A stretch of 64,000 bases of DNA, from positions 930,001 through 994,000 of the forward strand of contig JARUPY010000252.1 in assembly GCA_029817715.1 (NCBI GenBank), written 5' to 3'. Source of the DNA: Melastoma dodecandrum (Eukaryota > Streptophyta > Magnoliopsida > Myrtales > Melastomataceae). Positions within the stretch are counted from its first letter, which is position 1; every line of letters starts with the position of its first letter. Made by a program: the position numbers and the translations under genes. Of the stretch, positions 32,216 through 44,602 are shown piece by piece. The notes under the pieces are model-generated. The model did no database searches and was not told the origin of the DNA. It worked only from the letters and a program-made list of their open reading frames with translations.

Positions 32216-33890
32216 TCACAAAGAAAATTTCAACTCTGACGGAGGTATAAAGCATTCTGCAGACAGGCCGGGGACATTAAAAGCCACCTCCTCGATTGTC
32301 CAAGTCTCCTCCATCCGTGTCCTCGTGTGGCTCTTCTCTGTTTCTCCAAACCTAACAAGAGATGCGACTGATCGCCCGGAGTGTGCGATTACCACGCCAT
32401 CAACGTACGCATAGTCCTCGAGGTAAGAGTTGATAGTGGTCTCCCAGTGGACCACATCACCTCCGTTACTTCGGATTCGGGTCAGATGTGAATCTTCCAA
32501 GTGAATGAGGAACCCTGACTTCTGGCTGAAGTAACCAAACAGAACATGCCTCACGATCTGAGCCGCCTTTTCACTTCTTGCCTTCAATGTTGATGGATCA
32601 GCACAAAGCTTCAGGACAAAACAGTCTTCGCCGTCTATCTTCTTCTCCCCTGCACAAGTCGCATTTAAGAACAAGCCTGCTGTGTTTCGAGGATCAAGAC
32701 CCTGCAACAAGGAGGAATTCGGCAGTAACCAGTTAAGCCATATTTACGAATGAACGCAATGCATGGTTACCAAAGTTCTTCCAACTGACCTGGAGAGCAC
32801 GGCGGAGTGGCCTAACGGGGCCTTTTGCTGCATGCGGACCAAGCCAAGGTGTGTGTCTCCACACGAGCTTCCCATTACAACCAGCCTCAACTTTGCTCTC
32901 ACCTAGGGCCAAATCCACATACCACTTGTCCGGGTACATTTGCCAAAGGACGAACCTTCCCGACTCTGTGATTTTGGTGGAGGTCTTGTTCCTCCCAACC
33001 TTATGGGAAATCTCGAACTCGGATGCTATCATCCTCACTTTCCCCATCACATAAACATTGGAAACAGAATCTTGGAGCTTCTGTGCTCCCGATGCTGCCA
33101 CATATTGCTGCAATATGTACTGACCAGAGGATGTTCCCTGCCATTGATTCACCCAAAAAGGTAAGTTAAAGCGAAGCAGCTTCGAAAGCATTCCTCGGAA
33201 CTTACTGTGACCTATGTCGTGTGTGCTTTTTACTTCAAAAAATCCAATACAACACGAGTACAACCAAGCCATAATACTGAATACATAGAAGCTGTTTAAT
33301 CCAAAATAAGTTGGCGTATCCTAATTGTAAAAGACATGACAGAGACGTACCACTGGGAGCGAAGGACGAGGGGATAGAGTCAGAGTATCCTTGACGCAGA
33401 GGTTAGGCAGCGGCCCTCGTGCATCGACGTGCACAGGAGCCAGAGGCACACCCAGCACGCCAAGAAGCAACCTCAAATCAGACCCCGAGCCTTTCTTCCC
33501 GGAATTGCAAGAAGACGAAGGAAACGAGGACGAGGAAGACACGCCTCCTCCTTTCATCCACTGTCCAACAAACTTCCTTTCCTTCCGAAGATCGCAGCCA
33601 TTCATCCCTCCGGGGTCCGGCCCTTCCTTCAAGGGCGACAACGGCTCCGCATATCGCAAGCTCCCCGACCGAAACATCACCGATGGGTCAGAATGCTTCT
33701 TAGAGCGACGGCTCCCAGACGTACGTCCCTGCCGGGAAGTAGAAACAGGCGACTCGCTCCTGGAGCGCGAGGGGCTCCCCGACTTGGACTTCGCCTTGGA
33801 CATCGACCGGGACTTGCGGGGGGACAGGCCACGGACAACCTCGTCCTTGAGGGAGGAGAAGAAGCCGGTCTGGTGCTGCTTCCTTTCCAT
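32216..33890 (-). CDS. DUF620 family protein (457 aa)
   Basis: Three exons, 33890-33351, 33137-32790 and 32701-32216, all phase 0 with GT-AG introns (1374 nt). Exon 1 encodes a Ser/Arg/Lys-rich N-terminus (RGLSPRKSRSMSKAKSKSGS). Exons 2-3 carry the DUF620 core: QYILQQYVAASGAQKLQDS, FVLWQMYPDKWYVDLALG, HTPWLGPHAAKGPVRPLRRA, EDCFVLKLCADPSTLKARSE and MEETWTIEEVAFNVPGLS. The family is plant-specific with no agreed biochemical role; some members are annotated as lipase-like without proof. Its position next to TGD5-like and SNARE-like genes recalls AT1G27690. Confidence 0.93.
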
Positions 33891-35619
33891 TGCGGTAGGA
33901 TTCCAAAAACGGCTTGCCTTCGAGGAATGTACAAAATCGGGAATCGAACCGAGTGAGGTTTCGGTATACGACTAGCTCGTTCATAATAAGTACATTAGAG
34001 GGAATGATCATAATGTCCCCTTTTCTAATTTTTATTTTTTAAAATTGTGTCACGCCGAAATGATGGTTTTTGATGGACAGTGATGATGATGATGGGAAAA
34101 ACATTCATGCATGCACGCGTCTTGTGGACGATTCTAGAGACTAACACTCCCTCTCCCTATTTAAGAACAAACAAGCATACTCATTGGGGAGTTCGTAATG
34201 ATTCTGATCGAATTAATTTAAATTTAGATAGCAAGTTACATTATTCGTAACGATTTTATACCCGTTTGTTACTAGTAATCGGTGTATTTGTCTTAAAGGG
34301 GCGAGTGTGCGCCGTAAGTTTAGTATCTTTGTGTTATTATGGCAATGTCTTGGTCGTATCATTAGGGGGAGATTTCCTTTAAGAGGGAGAAGCCACACCG
34401 GACATACTCGTATGTTTTAACCTATGGGGTATTGTGTGATTTGGTTTGATCAAGATAAAATCGAGAATGCAGATACAACGAAGATGGTAACATGATTTGA
34501 GCAATCGATTCGTAAAATACTAGGTTTTGTAAGAAAATACGATTAGTTTGTATATAAAATGCTTTGTGAAATACAGTCTAAAGAACTATCAAAGTATTGT
34601 TTTTATGTTAGTAGCCTAGAACCGCGAGTACAATTTAAAAAAAAAATTGCGTTCGACGCTATAGCACTGAATTAGGGCTCCTAATTCACGACTGGGAAAA
34701 CCCGACTTTATGTGAGGGAAGTCATCCCACGTAAAATTACGAATCGTGCAATTTACATAATACGGTAAATCACGGTTTTGGACCGCGTCATTCGGACATA
34801 AGTTTTTCTCACTAGCACTGGTAAGAGGTTCTCAACCGCATCACCCGGACACTTAGAGATTATGTTACACTGATTTTGGGTGGGGGCATTGTGGTCGACG
34901 ACTCCAACTTTTTTAGAAAGTTATATAGTCTCGAACCGCGTCATGGTCGGAGTTAGAACACAATTTCTGACGCCGAACTCATTTTCTTCTCCATTTTAGG
35001 TTTTCTACCCGCGGCCGTGCAAATCCCTCCTCTCCGATCCCGACGTGCTCAACCCGTCGTCCCTCGATCCCAAGTCCTCTCCAATCCTGATTTCCATGAT
35101 CTCGATCCCAACGTCCTCGATATCGTGCCCATCCGCTCCGAGGTCGGTATAGTGATTGATTTTAGATTAATTATATGGATAAGTTAGGGTTAGGAATTTG
35201 TTTAGGGTTGGAACGTTAGTGCATATGCATAGGAGTTATTTGATTAATTTTGGATTGGATTATTAGTTTAGGCTGTTCGAGTACTTTTGTGTTGAAGATA
35301 ATTATATGACTTTTAATCAGTGCATGGTCGTTTGAAGTTAGTTTGTTTATGTTGTATGAAGTTACTTAAGTTTTTGAATTATTCAATTAACGATTATAAT
35401 TTATTGAATGGAAATCACTTTGATTTAGTTGATTAATGATTGTTGATGATTAATGTATTGGCTTTTGATTTTGTTGCAGTCATTGGATTATTTGTCCATA
35501 GTATTCGTGAGCAAGTAGGATCAATGCTCTTATGCACATTCATTTGTTGTTTGATTGTGAATTAGAGGGTAATTCATGCTAACGAAGGAGTTAATCACTA
35601 TGGGGTCTAATTAAGCGGG
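33891..35619. other. Intergenic; one GC-rich island, no gene called
   Basis: Mostly AT-rich. A GC-rich segment at about 35005-35145 is open in one plus-strand frame and flanked by AG and GT like an exon, but I recognise no family in it. A short (GAT)n run lies near 34080. A lone tRNA B-box-like match near 33940-33955 (minus) has no tRNA fold around it. Confidence 0.4.
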
Positions 35620-36240
35620 TTAAGATAGATAATGACATGGATTTTGAGAAATTTGAAAGGGACATTGTTCGTGCTACGATGTTAAATGAAGTTTATAAAT
35701 TGGAGATATGCGACGTATATCTAGTACATTTATGTGGTTAGTACCTTTCATATAAGAAATAATTACAATTATGAAATTGTCGAGTCAAATAAGAGGTTAT
35801 GGTATGTCTTTTGTTCTACATATGAAGCTAGTTGCAGGTGGAAATTATGTACGATCCAACGTGCTTACGATAATGAGTTTGAGATCACGATATTCGGTGA
35901 ACCGCATAGTTGTTTAAATGTTATGCTTTCACATGACATGCCTGACTCGATTGTAACTTCATGGTACCTTAGTTCCTTAGTGTCGTTAGAGAATCCTCCG
36001 AAGTGAAAGCCTCTTTACTACGAAATATAATAAAGGAGCGATTTTGCTATAAAATTATTAGGTGACACGTATGGAATGTCAAGAGATAGACAATATCAAT
36101 TAAGTATAACAGAACGTGATAAATCTTATAATGAGTTATCACATCATCAACTGAATATAGCGAACGTGATGAATAGTTTGCCTGATTCGTCGAATGCTAT
36201 TAGTATTGATAATTCCGGAACTCTAGTAGTAGATTGGGGG
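35620..36240 (+). mobile_element. Decayed MULE (Mutator-like) transposase fragment
   Basis: The frame at 35734-36006 reads YEIVESNKRLWYVFCS..CRWKLC...FEITIFGEPHSC, the layout of the N-terminal MuDR DNA-binding domain (K-x-R-(W/Y)-x(V)-x-C...C-x-W-x-(L/I)...H-x-C). It follows broken sequence (DFEKFERDIVR) upstream and is stopped at 36004-36006. No DDE catalytic domain or terminal inverted repeats were found, so it is a relic. Confidence 0.55.
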
Positions 36241-36419
36241 TATATGTTGAATTGAATGCAATATCAATCCCGAGCACTTACAAGAGCCATGACAAAATTT
36301 CTACTAGCTTGAATGAAGGTGTTTCCTCTCTATCCTGTCGACGATCTTATTTAAGGACAAATTGTTATAACAAAATCTCCCCAACTTCCGGTAATGGGTT
36401 TAATTTTAAGCACATAAAC

Positions 36420-37180
36420 AGCATCGGCCTGAAACCGCTCCGGCCTCTTCTGCCCCCTTCGAACCGCTCAGGCCTGAAAACTATACGGATCGGCCCAGTT
36501 TCTGGCCTCATTCTGTATGCCGTACACGTTAATTCGCAGAACCGCGCTTCCTGGAATTCTGTATCCTCCCACGCGACACTCCTGGGACAACTCGTGTGGT
36601 ATCAGCAGAGGACCAGGCGGCGGAGAGTCTCTCGCTGATGATGCAATGAAGATAAGGGAGCTTTCCCATGTCCTGCTTGTCCATCAGGCGGTCGAAGCCC
36701 ACGACATTATAGATCTTGGACTGGGCCTTGGCTAGGACCAGCGAATGGTTCAGTAGAAGGAACAATGCCCCCTCCAAGGTCCCGCTCAAGGCATCCGTTC
36801 CTGCCAATAACAGACCAGCATCAAAGACCGGATGGTCTCATCCTTGTAGTACTCAGGTGGTTCGTGTTCCTGCAACGATAACGGCGTCTAAATCATTGTC
36901 TTCCTCGTCCCTCTTCCATCAGAAAAATTCCTCCAATGCTCTTCAATCAGGCCCTTCATGAACTCATCCCCCTTTTCCTGCAAATGCTTCAGTCGTTTCT
37001 CCAGGCCTCCAGGTTCCATAACTTGCAGGCCAAGTGCTTGGCGAACCACAAACAGGAAGAGTTGTAACAACATCGTTAAGAGGATATTGATGCCTAAATT
37101 CAGTTTTCAGTTTTGTGCGATGATTGTATTGCATACCTGTAGCCATATCTATTCATATTGCCTTGTAGGTGGGACGTGTA
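36420..37180 (-). pseudogene. CYP81-type cytochrome P450 pseudogene, fragment
   Basis: Pieces of a CYP81 protein appear in order on the minus strand but in different frames: GGLEKRLKHLQEKGDEF near 37000, EYYKDETIRSLML near 36850, the I-helix AGTDALSGTLEGALFLLLNH at about 36810-36750, then the DRLMDKQDMGKLPYLHCII segment, and GGYRIP and QNEARNWADP near 36570-36490. The haem-binding Cys region is missing. Several stops and frameshifts are present. It is one of three CYP81 copies on this strand. Confidence 0.8.
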
Positions 37181-37549
37181 TTACTCGATCTTTCTAGGTT
37201 CACTCTAATGTGATCGTCTAGAATGCGTCACAGTTTACAACTATCTGCTTTTACATGCACAGAGCAAAAATTTAACGAGCAGCCTTTTGTTTCCATTGGC
37301 AGAGGCATGCCTTTTGTGTTAATTGACGGTAGCCTGTTTCATGATACGTGTTAAATTTCTCCTTAATCAAACCTTCTTCGGCTAAGTCTGTTTGATCTGA
37401 GATCGGGGCGATAAAGAATCGGATTGGCATATCAGAAGAGCTGAACCGAGGAGGACTTGGCCGCAAAAAATGAAGGACTTTATCGTTCCTCGGAACTACA
37501 AGTTGTTGTACATGATGGCAACAAACAAAATACTATCGTCAGACTGCCT
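37181..37549. other. Intergenic, 3' flank of the RING gene
   Basis: AT-rich DNA between the CYP81 fragment and the last exon of the RING E3 gene. No gene seen. Confidence 0.4.
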
Positions 37550-39584
37550 TTATGCAGTAAACAATCTCCTCACTTTGTGTATAAGCCGCCGACATATTGG
37601 GCATACCCTGCTGTCACCTTCCATGATCCTGCAGAATTTTACAGGGAGGTCAACAAAATGGTAATACACAGAAATTTGAATCGACACTGTTTGATTTCAC
37701 AGCTTCTTACTTTTGAGCGCAGTCGTAACAAGTCGCACAGTGTCCGCAGGGAACGAAGAAACAATTCCTTTGCTCGTCATAGCATATGACACACAGTTTT
37801 GCATCGTATAGATCCTCTGAGGAGCTGCTGGATGCTCCATCATCCTCCTCGTTGGTCCCATACGTGGGGATGCTCTGCTTGCTGGGGATGGAGATGATTG
37901 GTGAGGTTTCGGATGCCGTCGCCTCCTGTACAGGGACCGGCGGATCATGCGTGAAAGTCTCGGTCTCGATGTCGCATACTCCAAGGTACTTTAGGAGGAG
38001 GTAAACAAAAACGACCAGAAAACCTGCAAAGCCAGATACACATGCGTCGGAACTTGGAAACCATTGTTGAATCTTTAGAAGGTTAATATCATGCAAATTT
38101 ACCTAAGATTGCAATGTAAGTCACGATGCGGGCAATGAACGAAAGCTCAAAATACCAGTCTCCAAGATCACCCTAAATGAGCCAGAGGGAGAGGGTGTCA
38201 ATATACCAGCAAGTAGCAACTGATCATCCTATCGGCAAGAAACTTTAGCAAGCGATCAACCGACAAGGAATTACATTGGCAGGCGTCGTCAGGACCACAT
38301 ACTGCGTGTTAGGGAACTGAAGCTTTAGCTGACACGTTGTGTTGGATGTTGAACACCCGGAATTTGCTTTCGTCACGTCATAGATCCTGGACGTGACGTT
38401 CACACTTACGGATGTTATAATGCTTTTCGAATGCGTGTTCAGGACCCTAACATAGTACTTGTCATCTTCTTCAATGGCATATTCGGTTTCTTTACCTGGA
38501 ATTCAATGGATGGAGAATAGACTAAGTTCCGGACAAGAAGTTCTTCAATCGAACGACTATTTTCAGCATGACAGAGGCGCAACCAGTAAGAAATCCATCT
38601 ATCCGACAGTACTTGCTCTGCCCGGACTTCAGTGAAGGATAAATCTGGATTTTTTAGCAAGACAGAGGACTTACGTTTAACTTGTCCGTTTTCTGCCAGC
38701 TTGTCCAATTCCATAGATCTCACAAAACTCGGCTTCAGTGTCTCGTATCTGTGTTCTCCTGCGTTAGGCAAAACATTACACTCGTTTGGAGCAGACGAGG
38801 TTGGGCGGTCATATACCTAGGATTCCAATCTAACCTTTAATCATGGCTACTTCCAGCTGGCTTAAGTGGCTGCTGTGAGCCTCGAATTGCATCCTGATTC
38901 TCGAACCCTTGTTCAACCATAAGTTGAACCCCTGCATCGCATCCATCCTAATGGTAACCGGGAGATCTTAAATCTTCTGATTAAAATGAGTATAGGCCTA
39001 ACAAAGGTTACCTTGCGGTTGTAGGAGCCCACGATCAAGTACTTTGACACGGTCCAGCTATCCTCGTGGCTCAGCTCGGGCCTCTCCGTGAACCCATATG
39101 CACGCGCCCCCTTCCCGTCAACATCTCTAACCGCTACATGCTTAACGAACCAAGAGCTCGTCCTAATCAGCCGCGACGAGCCCGGACCAACCACCATACG
39201 TCGGTCCCCGTAGTACCCATACCTCAAAACCACCGAGACTGCATGCGACAAAACCTTGGGTCAGAAGCAATTGCGCCGAGATCACAGTCAACCCGGGAAA
39301 AAAAGCAGCAAAGTTTACATGCCACATAGCCAAATGGTAAGGGGGGCGAGGAGGCGGGCCCAGGAGTCTTGACGACGGGGGCGGTAGCAGTAATGAGGGG
39401 AGGAAGGAGCGAGGAAAGAAGCCGGTCTGGGCATTTGCCGAGGTCGGGGATGGGGGAGAACGACGGAGACACGGAAGCGGGGAAGAGGCCAAAGAAGAAG
39501 AAGAAGAAGAGGAGGAGGAGGAGGGAGAGAACTACTGGTCTTGTTCCAAAGAGGGAAAAGGGAAGGAATTATGATTTTGAACAA
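37550..39584 (-). CDS. Membrane RING E3 ubiquitin ligase, APD1-4-like
   Basis: Exons 2-7 are well supported and in frame: 38931-38835, 38758-38675, 38495-(about 38274), 38172-38103, 38023-37711 and 37628-37550; the preceding exon ends at 39012. The protein has YGYYGDRRMVVGPGSSRLI, WTVSKYLIVGSYN, WLNKGSRIRM, then VVLTTPAN and a transmembrane segment (FIARIVTYIAILGFLVVFVYLLL). A C-terminal C3HC4-type RING runs CVICYDEQRNCFFVPCGHCATC to CPICRR, split over the last intron. APD-type ligases sit in endomembranes; some act in pollen development. The N-terminus is uncertain: the frame opens at 39584, another ATG lies at 39434, and the junction to the YGYYG exon needs a weak donor. Confidence 0.82.
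39488..39530. repeat. (GAA)n/(GGA)n microsatellite
   Basis: Runs of AAG and AGG codons on the plus strand; on the minus strand it would encode a poly-Pro/Leu stretch in the doubtful N-terminus of the RING gene. Confidence 0.7.
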
Positions 39585-40809
39585 GACGGGTAGATTAACT
39601 AACCGTTCTAGTACTCGTTGCTGTTAGTGGGTTTGTCTTTTGTTTGGTAATGGAGGGAGGAATGTGTGTTGCATTTGAATGGTAGGTAAATCAGTTACTG
39701 CCCTCCCAGCTCCCATTTCGTTCCGACCAAAAGTTGATGTTCTGGTCAGTTCTGTAAGTCAACCTGGGGGCGGTGTGGTCGTTTGTCATTAGGTTTTATG
39801 CCTTTGTTAGTTCAGCCTGACCTTAAATTACATATAAAGTGCTGCGTTAAGATAAGACGACACTTCGAGGCGAATAAGAGAGGAGTGGCCCAAACATGGG
39901 AATCAGTCGTATCTGTATTTTTGAACAATTGAGTCGTCTTTAGGTTGTTGTGTCGGAACATGGCTGTCCATGCCAACCAATTATTCTCCTCCCACACGTC
40001 CCCGACCTCGCTTATATATATTTTTTCTTTCTTTTTTTTTTAAAAAAAAAAATCGAGCTAACACATCGGAATTCGCTGTGTTTTTAGTTCAAAAGTAGAC
40101 CCAGAAGAGTCGACCCCTCCCCGAAAGTCAGAAGAAGAAAAAAGAAAACTCAAAACGTGAATGGCCGAGGGCCGGGAGTTTTGGGTGAATAAATCCAAGT
40201 GTAGTAATTTCAGAATGAAGAGCCGGAGCCCGTCTGTTAAGTAGACTTGAGCTCTTATCGGCCCGTTATGTTGATATGGGCCTTCATTCTGCCCAAAATG
40301 AACTGTCCGTGATATTATAATAATAATAATAATAATAATAATCTCCTTCCACACTGACTAATAATATTAAGCAGCTTGGATCCCTCAAGTAAGTCTCGGT
40401 CCGAAATTTATTCAACCCGAAGAGTCGTCTTGTACACTTAAATCGAGTTAGTAGTAAAGAAACTAGTACCAAAGCAACTAAAAAAACGATAATGCTTAGC
40501 ACTTTCAAAACCACTTGAGCAAATGGCTCCTCCCTCCCTCTCCTTTCCCAAAAGTCACTCTGCAAAGATTACCACTAACCTCGATCCACATCCCGATATC
40601 AAACTCACTCACATTCGCCCCCCACCCAATCCCTCCCCGCCGATTAACTCCTTGCCCCTTGATCACGAAGTCTTGTTTTATTTTTCGTAAACTTAGATCG
40701 AGGACCTGATCCGAATGCATCCTCCCTCGCCAAACAATTTTCATTTCCCCAAGGATCACCCATTAAATCACAACAAAATGAAAATGAGACTAGAGTAACC
40801 GCCCTAAGA
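39585..40809. other. Intergenic, RING-gene promoter side
   Basis: No protein gene seen. It contains a T-run/A-run at 40020-40052 and a (TAA)n microsatellite. Confidence 0.5.
40316..40342. repeat. (TAA)n microsatellite
   Basis: About eight to nine TAA units in a row; likely length-variable. Confidence 0.9.
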
Positions 40810-42050
40810 ATCCTTCAACAATGCATTCTCTTGCGCTGCACATTGCCCTCCAAGGGCCGAAGCTTCGGCATGGTCACCCCCGTACCTTCTTCTAAATCGA
40901 CCGACTCTTCTCCCACCCTTTCCCACTCGAAGCATTGGATAATCGCCGCAAGAGCAAACAGGACCACTCTGTTCGCGAGCCCCGTCCCTGGACAACTCCT
41001 CCTTCCCAACCCAAATGGGAAAAACTTGTAACCCATGTCGTTGATGCCGTTGTGCCTTTCCGGCTTAAAAGCCAATGGGTCAAACCCAGATCTGGGGATC
41101 TCTGTGAACTTCCCATGCATTGATCATTACCATAGACCCTCGAGTTACATGGAATCCAGCAATGGTGCAATCATCGGATGCATCGTGAGGCACCAAGAGT
41201 GGCCCTGGCGGAAATAACCGGAGCGTCTACTTGACGACGTCCTGGAGATAGTGTAAGTTGTTGATGTCCAATTCATCTACCAGGTCATCTCGACCGATGA
41301 CACGGTCGATCTCATACCTTGCCTTATCCATGACTTCAGGGTTATTAAGTAAAAGTGACATGGCCCATTCCATTGTGATGGCAGATGTGTCCACTCCCGC
41401 TAGCAACATGTTCTGCATCAGAATTTTTGTATGAAATATGGAGTTAAAAATTCCCAGTATAGCAAGCTAAGCATGGAATCTCATGACGCAGTGATTTCAT
41501 CCCGAGATCTGACCCTTGATGATGTCGTCAGAGTATTGATGGTGCTCCGAGTCTTGCATCGACAGCATAACATCGATCATGGTATTGTGATTGTCTTTTT
41601 CGCTTCTCTTCTTCTTATGTTCGTCAACCAAACCCTGAAAAATTCGATCAGCTCGCTCGTGGACTCCCATTCTCCGATCTTTGCAGCCCAGATTAAACCA
41701 CCGGAGTGCTGGCAAGAAGTCGGCTGTGTCAGCCGTTCCTGTCAGCTCAAAGATCTCCCTAATCGTTTCTTTGAACATTTCGGCTTCACGGTAATCACCA
41801 GTTTCCTCTGTGGCTCCAAAATACCGCTTCCCTGAGATCATCCTCATCATGATGTTAAACAACAGATCTTGAAACCGGTTCCACATTTCCACCCTCGCGA
41901 TGCGCCTCTCGGAAACAACCAGGTACAGCCCCTTCACAAGTAGCCGGACCTCCTCGGGCCTGATGCCCAGAAAGGAGTCTAGCCGGCTCACCGAGAGGAT
42001 TTCCGTAGTTGTGATTCACCTGAGGTTCCACTAGTGGCGGCCATAGTTGG

Positions 42051-42055
42051 CAGCC
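42051..42055. repeat. Left target-site duplication CAGCC
   Basis: CAGCC before the LTR is repeated exactly at 44249-44253; both lie in P450 coding sequence. Confidence 0.9.
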
Positions 42056-42651
42056 TGTTGGGACGGTTTTGATGATGAACCGGATCCTCTGTACTACAGA
42101 AGGTCGAACATTCTATTCTACAGAAGCTTCTTATATTAAGGGCTTTATGTAAGAATCATTTTGTAATTAAATGATTAGTTGATGATTATTTAATTATGAA
42201 ATACAATCCCATCGATCAAGATAATTATCTGATCGAATCATATTGATTTAGTCACCAAATAATCATATTGGAGATAATATTTTTATAGAAGGAAATGTAT
42301 CTCGGTCTACAGGCTTCTGTAAGCTCTTACGACCTCTACATGACCGTTATTTGGTTGCAAATCACCACCACCTGTCCAGATACATTCTCACATGTGTCTT
42401 TATCAGGATGGAATGAATCATTACCTATATGGAAGTAAATCAAGGATTATTTCCATCTGGAGAAGGTTATTGTTACCTTCTATTATGCACTATTCATGGA
42501 AAATATATCATGATCTTATTCTGATTTATTTTCTATCTGAATACTTGAACGTGTATGTTATTATTCATTTTGTCTACTAACTTTTAATTTCTTATTTTGC
42601 AGATTGTTAATTTATCTTTTCCTTTTTGCATTTTCTTATTTGAACTTTGTG

Positions 42652-42660
42652 TATAAAAGG
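42652..42660 (+). promoter_or_regulatory. TATA box of the solo LTR (TATAAAAGG)
   Basis: It sits about 600 bp into the LTR, and initiation would be expected near 42685. The promoter points antisense to the P450 pseudogene. Confidence 0.6.
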
Positions 42661-43579
42661 GCCACGCCTTCTGCACAGGAAAATTATTACTAATTCTTTT
42701 CTGACTGAAAGCGTGAACTTTAGTTCTTTCATTCTTTCATTCGTTTGAGTTAGTCACACGAGGAGCACTAGCGACGGACGGCTACATCGTTGGTGAAGCC
42801 TTCTGGGAGAGTGACTCGGGGGCTCGAGGGACTCGGTTGGAAGCTGCAGGAGACGTTGTTGGAAGCGTGTGTACGTGGGCAACGTGCAGCGGGCCGGAGA
42901 GAAGGGCTGAACCTCGGGAGCACAGAAGGTGAGGGACTAACCAGCTTCTGTTGTGTAGAGCTCTGTGTGCAGGAACCTAGGACGGAGGCTGTCGTCTGCT
43001 TGCATGGGGTTTGCCGCGTGCTTGCGCAGGGTCTTCTGCGTGCTTGCGTAGGGTATGCTACGTGCTTGTGTGGGGTACGCCACATAGTCGCTATCTCGAG
43101 GAGATCGTGCAGGTCGTGTGGAGCCACCGGAGGGAAAATCCATCCTTGAACAGAGGTCGTTGTTCGCTTGCGTAGGGTTCGCTACGTGCTCGCGTGGGGT
43201 ACGTCACGAAGTCGTATCCTTGAGAGGATTGCGCATTTGGTTATCTTTGATAGTCACACTCACGTGTGCAACTCTCTGTAGCACAGAACTCTATAGTCTG
43301 TGCATACATTTTCTTTGTCACTTTTACTACAGAATCTTACGGTCTGTTTAGTAGAAGATCGACAACTCTTGACACAGAATCTTTCATATCTGTATTTTAT
43401 AATTAAGTCATTTCCTATACATAATCTTCTATTGTGGATTGACACTCTTGGTACAGAACCTTACAGTCTGTGCAACACTTTCTGTAAGACAGAGTCCTTG
43501 GATCTGTTCTATAGAAAGTTGATGCTTACAGTACAGAATCTCTTGATCTGTGCTATAGAAGGTTAACACATCTGACACA

Positions 43580-43870
43580 GAACCTTCTGGTCAGTGTCTG
43601 CTTACCTTCTTCGATACAGAACCATCTGGTCTGTGTTGTGCCTTACTTTCTTCGACAGAGAACCTTCTGGTCTGTGTTGTGCCTTACCTTCTTCGACACA
43701 GAACCTTCTGGTCTGTGTTGTGCCTTACCTTCTTCGACACAGAACCTTCTGGTCTGTGTTGTGCCTTACTTTTTACGATACAGAACCTTCTGGTCTGTAT
43801 TGAGCCTTAGTTACTATAGTACAGAACCTTTTGGTCTATATTGAGCCTTAGTTCCTATAGTACAGAACCT
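43580..43870. repeat. 41-bp tandem repeat inside the solo LTR
   Basis: The unit ACAGAACCTTCTGGTCTGTG...TTACCTTCTTCG recurs with an exact 41-bp period at about 43626, 43667, 43708, 43749, 43790 and 43831 (position of CTGGTC or its variant). More divergent copies occur upstream and downstream. Each unit has short CAGA...TCTG inverted arms. Confidence 0.85.
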
Positions 43871-44248
43871 TAGTGTTTATGCTACGTAACAAGCCTCTAA
43901 GGAACAGAACCTTCTAGTCTGGGCTCTGCCACTCAAACCTCTATTGTACAGAACCTTCGGGTCTGCTTTTAGTTGATATCATTTGTGCAACTTGTACTGA
44001 GATACATTTGAGTGGAAACCATCCAAATATCTGGGTGAAGAGTGGACGTAAGCAATTTGCCGAACCACTATAAAAATTCTTGTATCCAATCAAACAAATT
44101 ACGAACACACTCGAACGTTTTGTTGTACATAAACCTATCTACGGTTCTGTTTGACAGAAGATTCCTTTCCGCTGTGGGGTAAAACGAAAAAGTGTTAAAA
44201 TCCGAATTTGATAATTAACACTAATTCACCCCCCCTCTTCGTGTAACA

Positions 44249-44253
44249 CAGCC
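44249..44253. repeat. Right target-site duplication CAGCC
   Basis: Exact copy of 42051-42055. Confidence 0.9.
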
Positions 44254-44602
44254 CCAGCATGGTGAAGTTGTAGCTCATGTCAGCTCGAATCTGAGGCTGG
44301 TTGGCAAGGACAACATCGTTCCTCGTAAAGCATCCCTCCACGGCAGAAGTACTGGATACGACCACCACGTTAGGAGAACCAAAGGAGAGGGAGAAGACGG
44401 GCCCATAGCGATAGGATAGGGCCTCCAGGGTCCTGTGAAAGGGCTCCTTGATGAGGTGGAGTTGACCGATTACACAGGGAGGGAGGGAGGCGCAAGGGGG
44501 AGGCCTCGCCTACTTGTGTTACGTTAGGTGACGACGAGGAAGAGAATAGATGCTGCGAAAACGAAGTAGTAAGACGACCACGACGACAGGGTTTCTTCCA
44601 TG

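Larger units (their letters stand above)
42056..44248 (+). mobile_element. Solo LTR, 2193 bp, Ty1/copia-like
   Basis: The segment begins TGTTGGGACGG and ends GTGTAACA. It is flanked by CAGCC duplications and interrupts one P450 codon series between the sequences for a Gly-Ala and an Ala-Asn-Tyr-Gly block. It contains a TATAAAAGG box, no coding region and no second LTR. A solo LTR arises by recombination between the two LTRs of a full element. The ATTCACCCCCCCT-like run close to the 3' end recalls Ty1/copia LTRs, but the lineage call is a guess. Confidence 0.87.
40810..44602 (-). pseudogene. CYP81-type P450 pseudogene, split by a solo LTR
   Basis: It is colinear with the intact copy at 45-46.7 kb. 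At least five lesions are visible: a frame break with early stop about 25 codons after the start ATG (44602); the 2.2 kb solo LTR at 42056-44248 in exon 1; the exon 1 donor changed from GT to GG (41502-41501); an in-frame TAG at 41227-41229 in place of the Glu of the conserved ExxR helix; and one extra T near 41083. The haem loop FGLGRRSCPGTGLA is still readable. The many independent lesions show it was dead for some time, whatever the order of events. Confidence 0.92.

Noticed and set aside
33930..33960. tRNA B-box-like GGTTCGATTCCCG on the minus strand
   Set aside because: No A box, no D-arm or anticodon arm at the right distance, acceptor ends do not pair.
33391..33975. Plus-strand frames up to 194 codons
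   Set aside because: Antisense shadows of exon 1 of the DUF620 gene.
43594..43844. Repetitive open frames (RTFWSVLCLTFFDTEP-like)
   Set aside because: They are translations of the 41-bp tandem repeat in the solo LTR.
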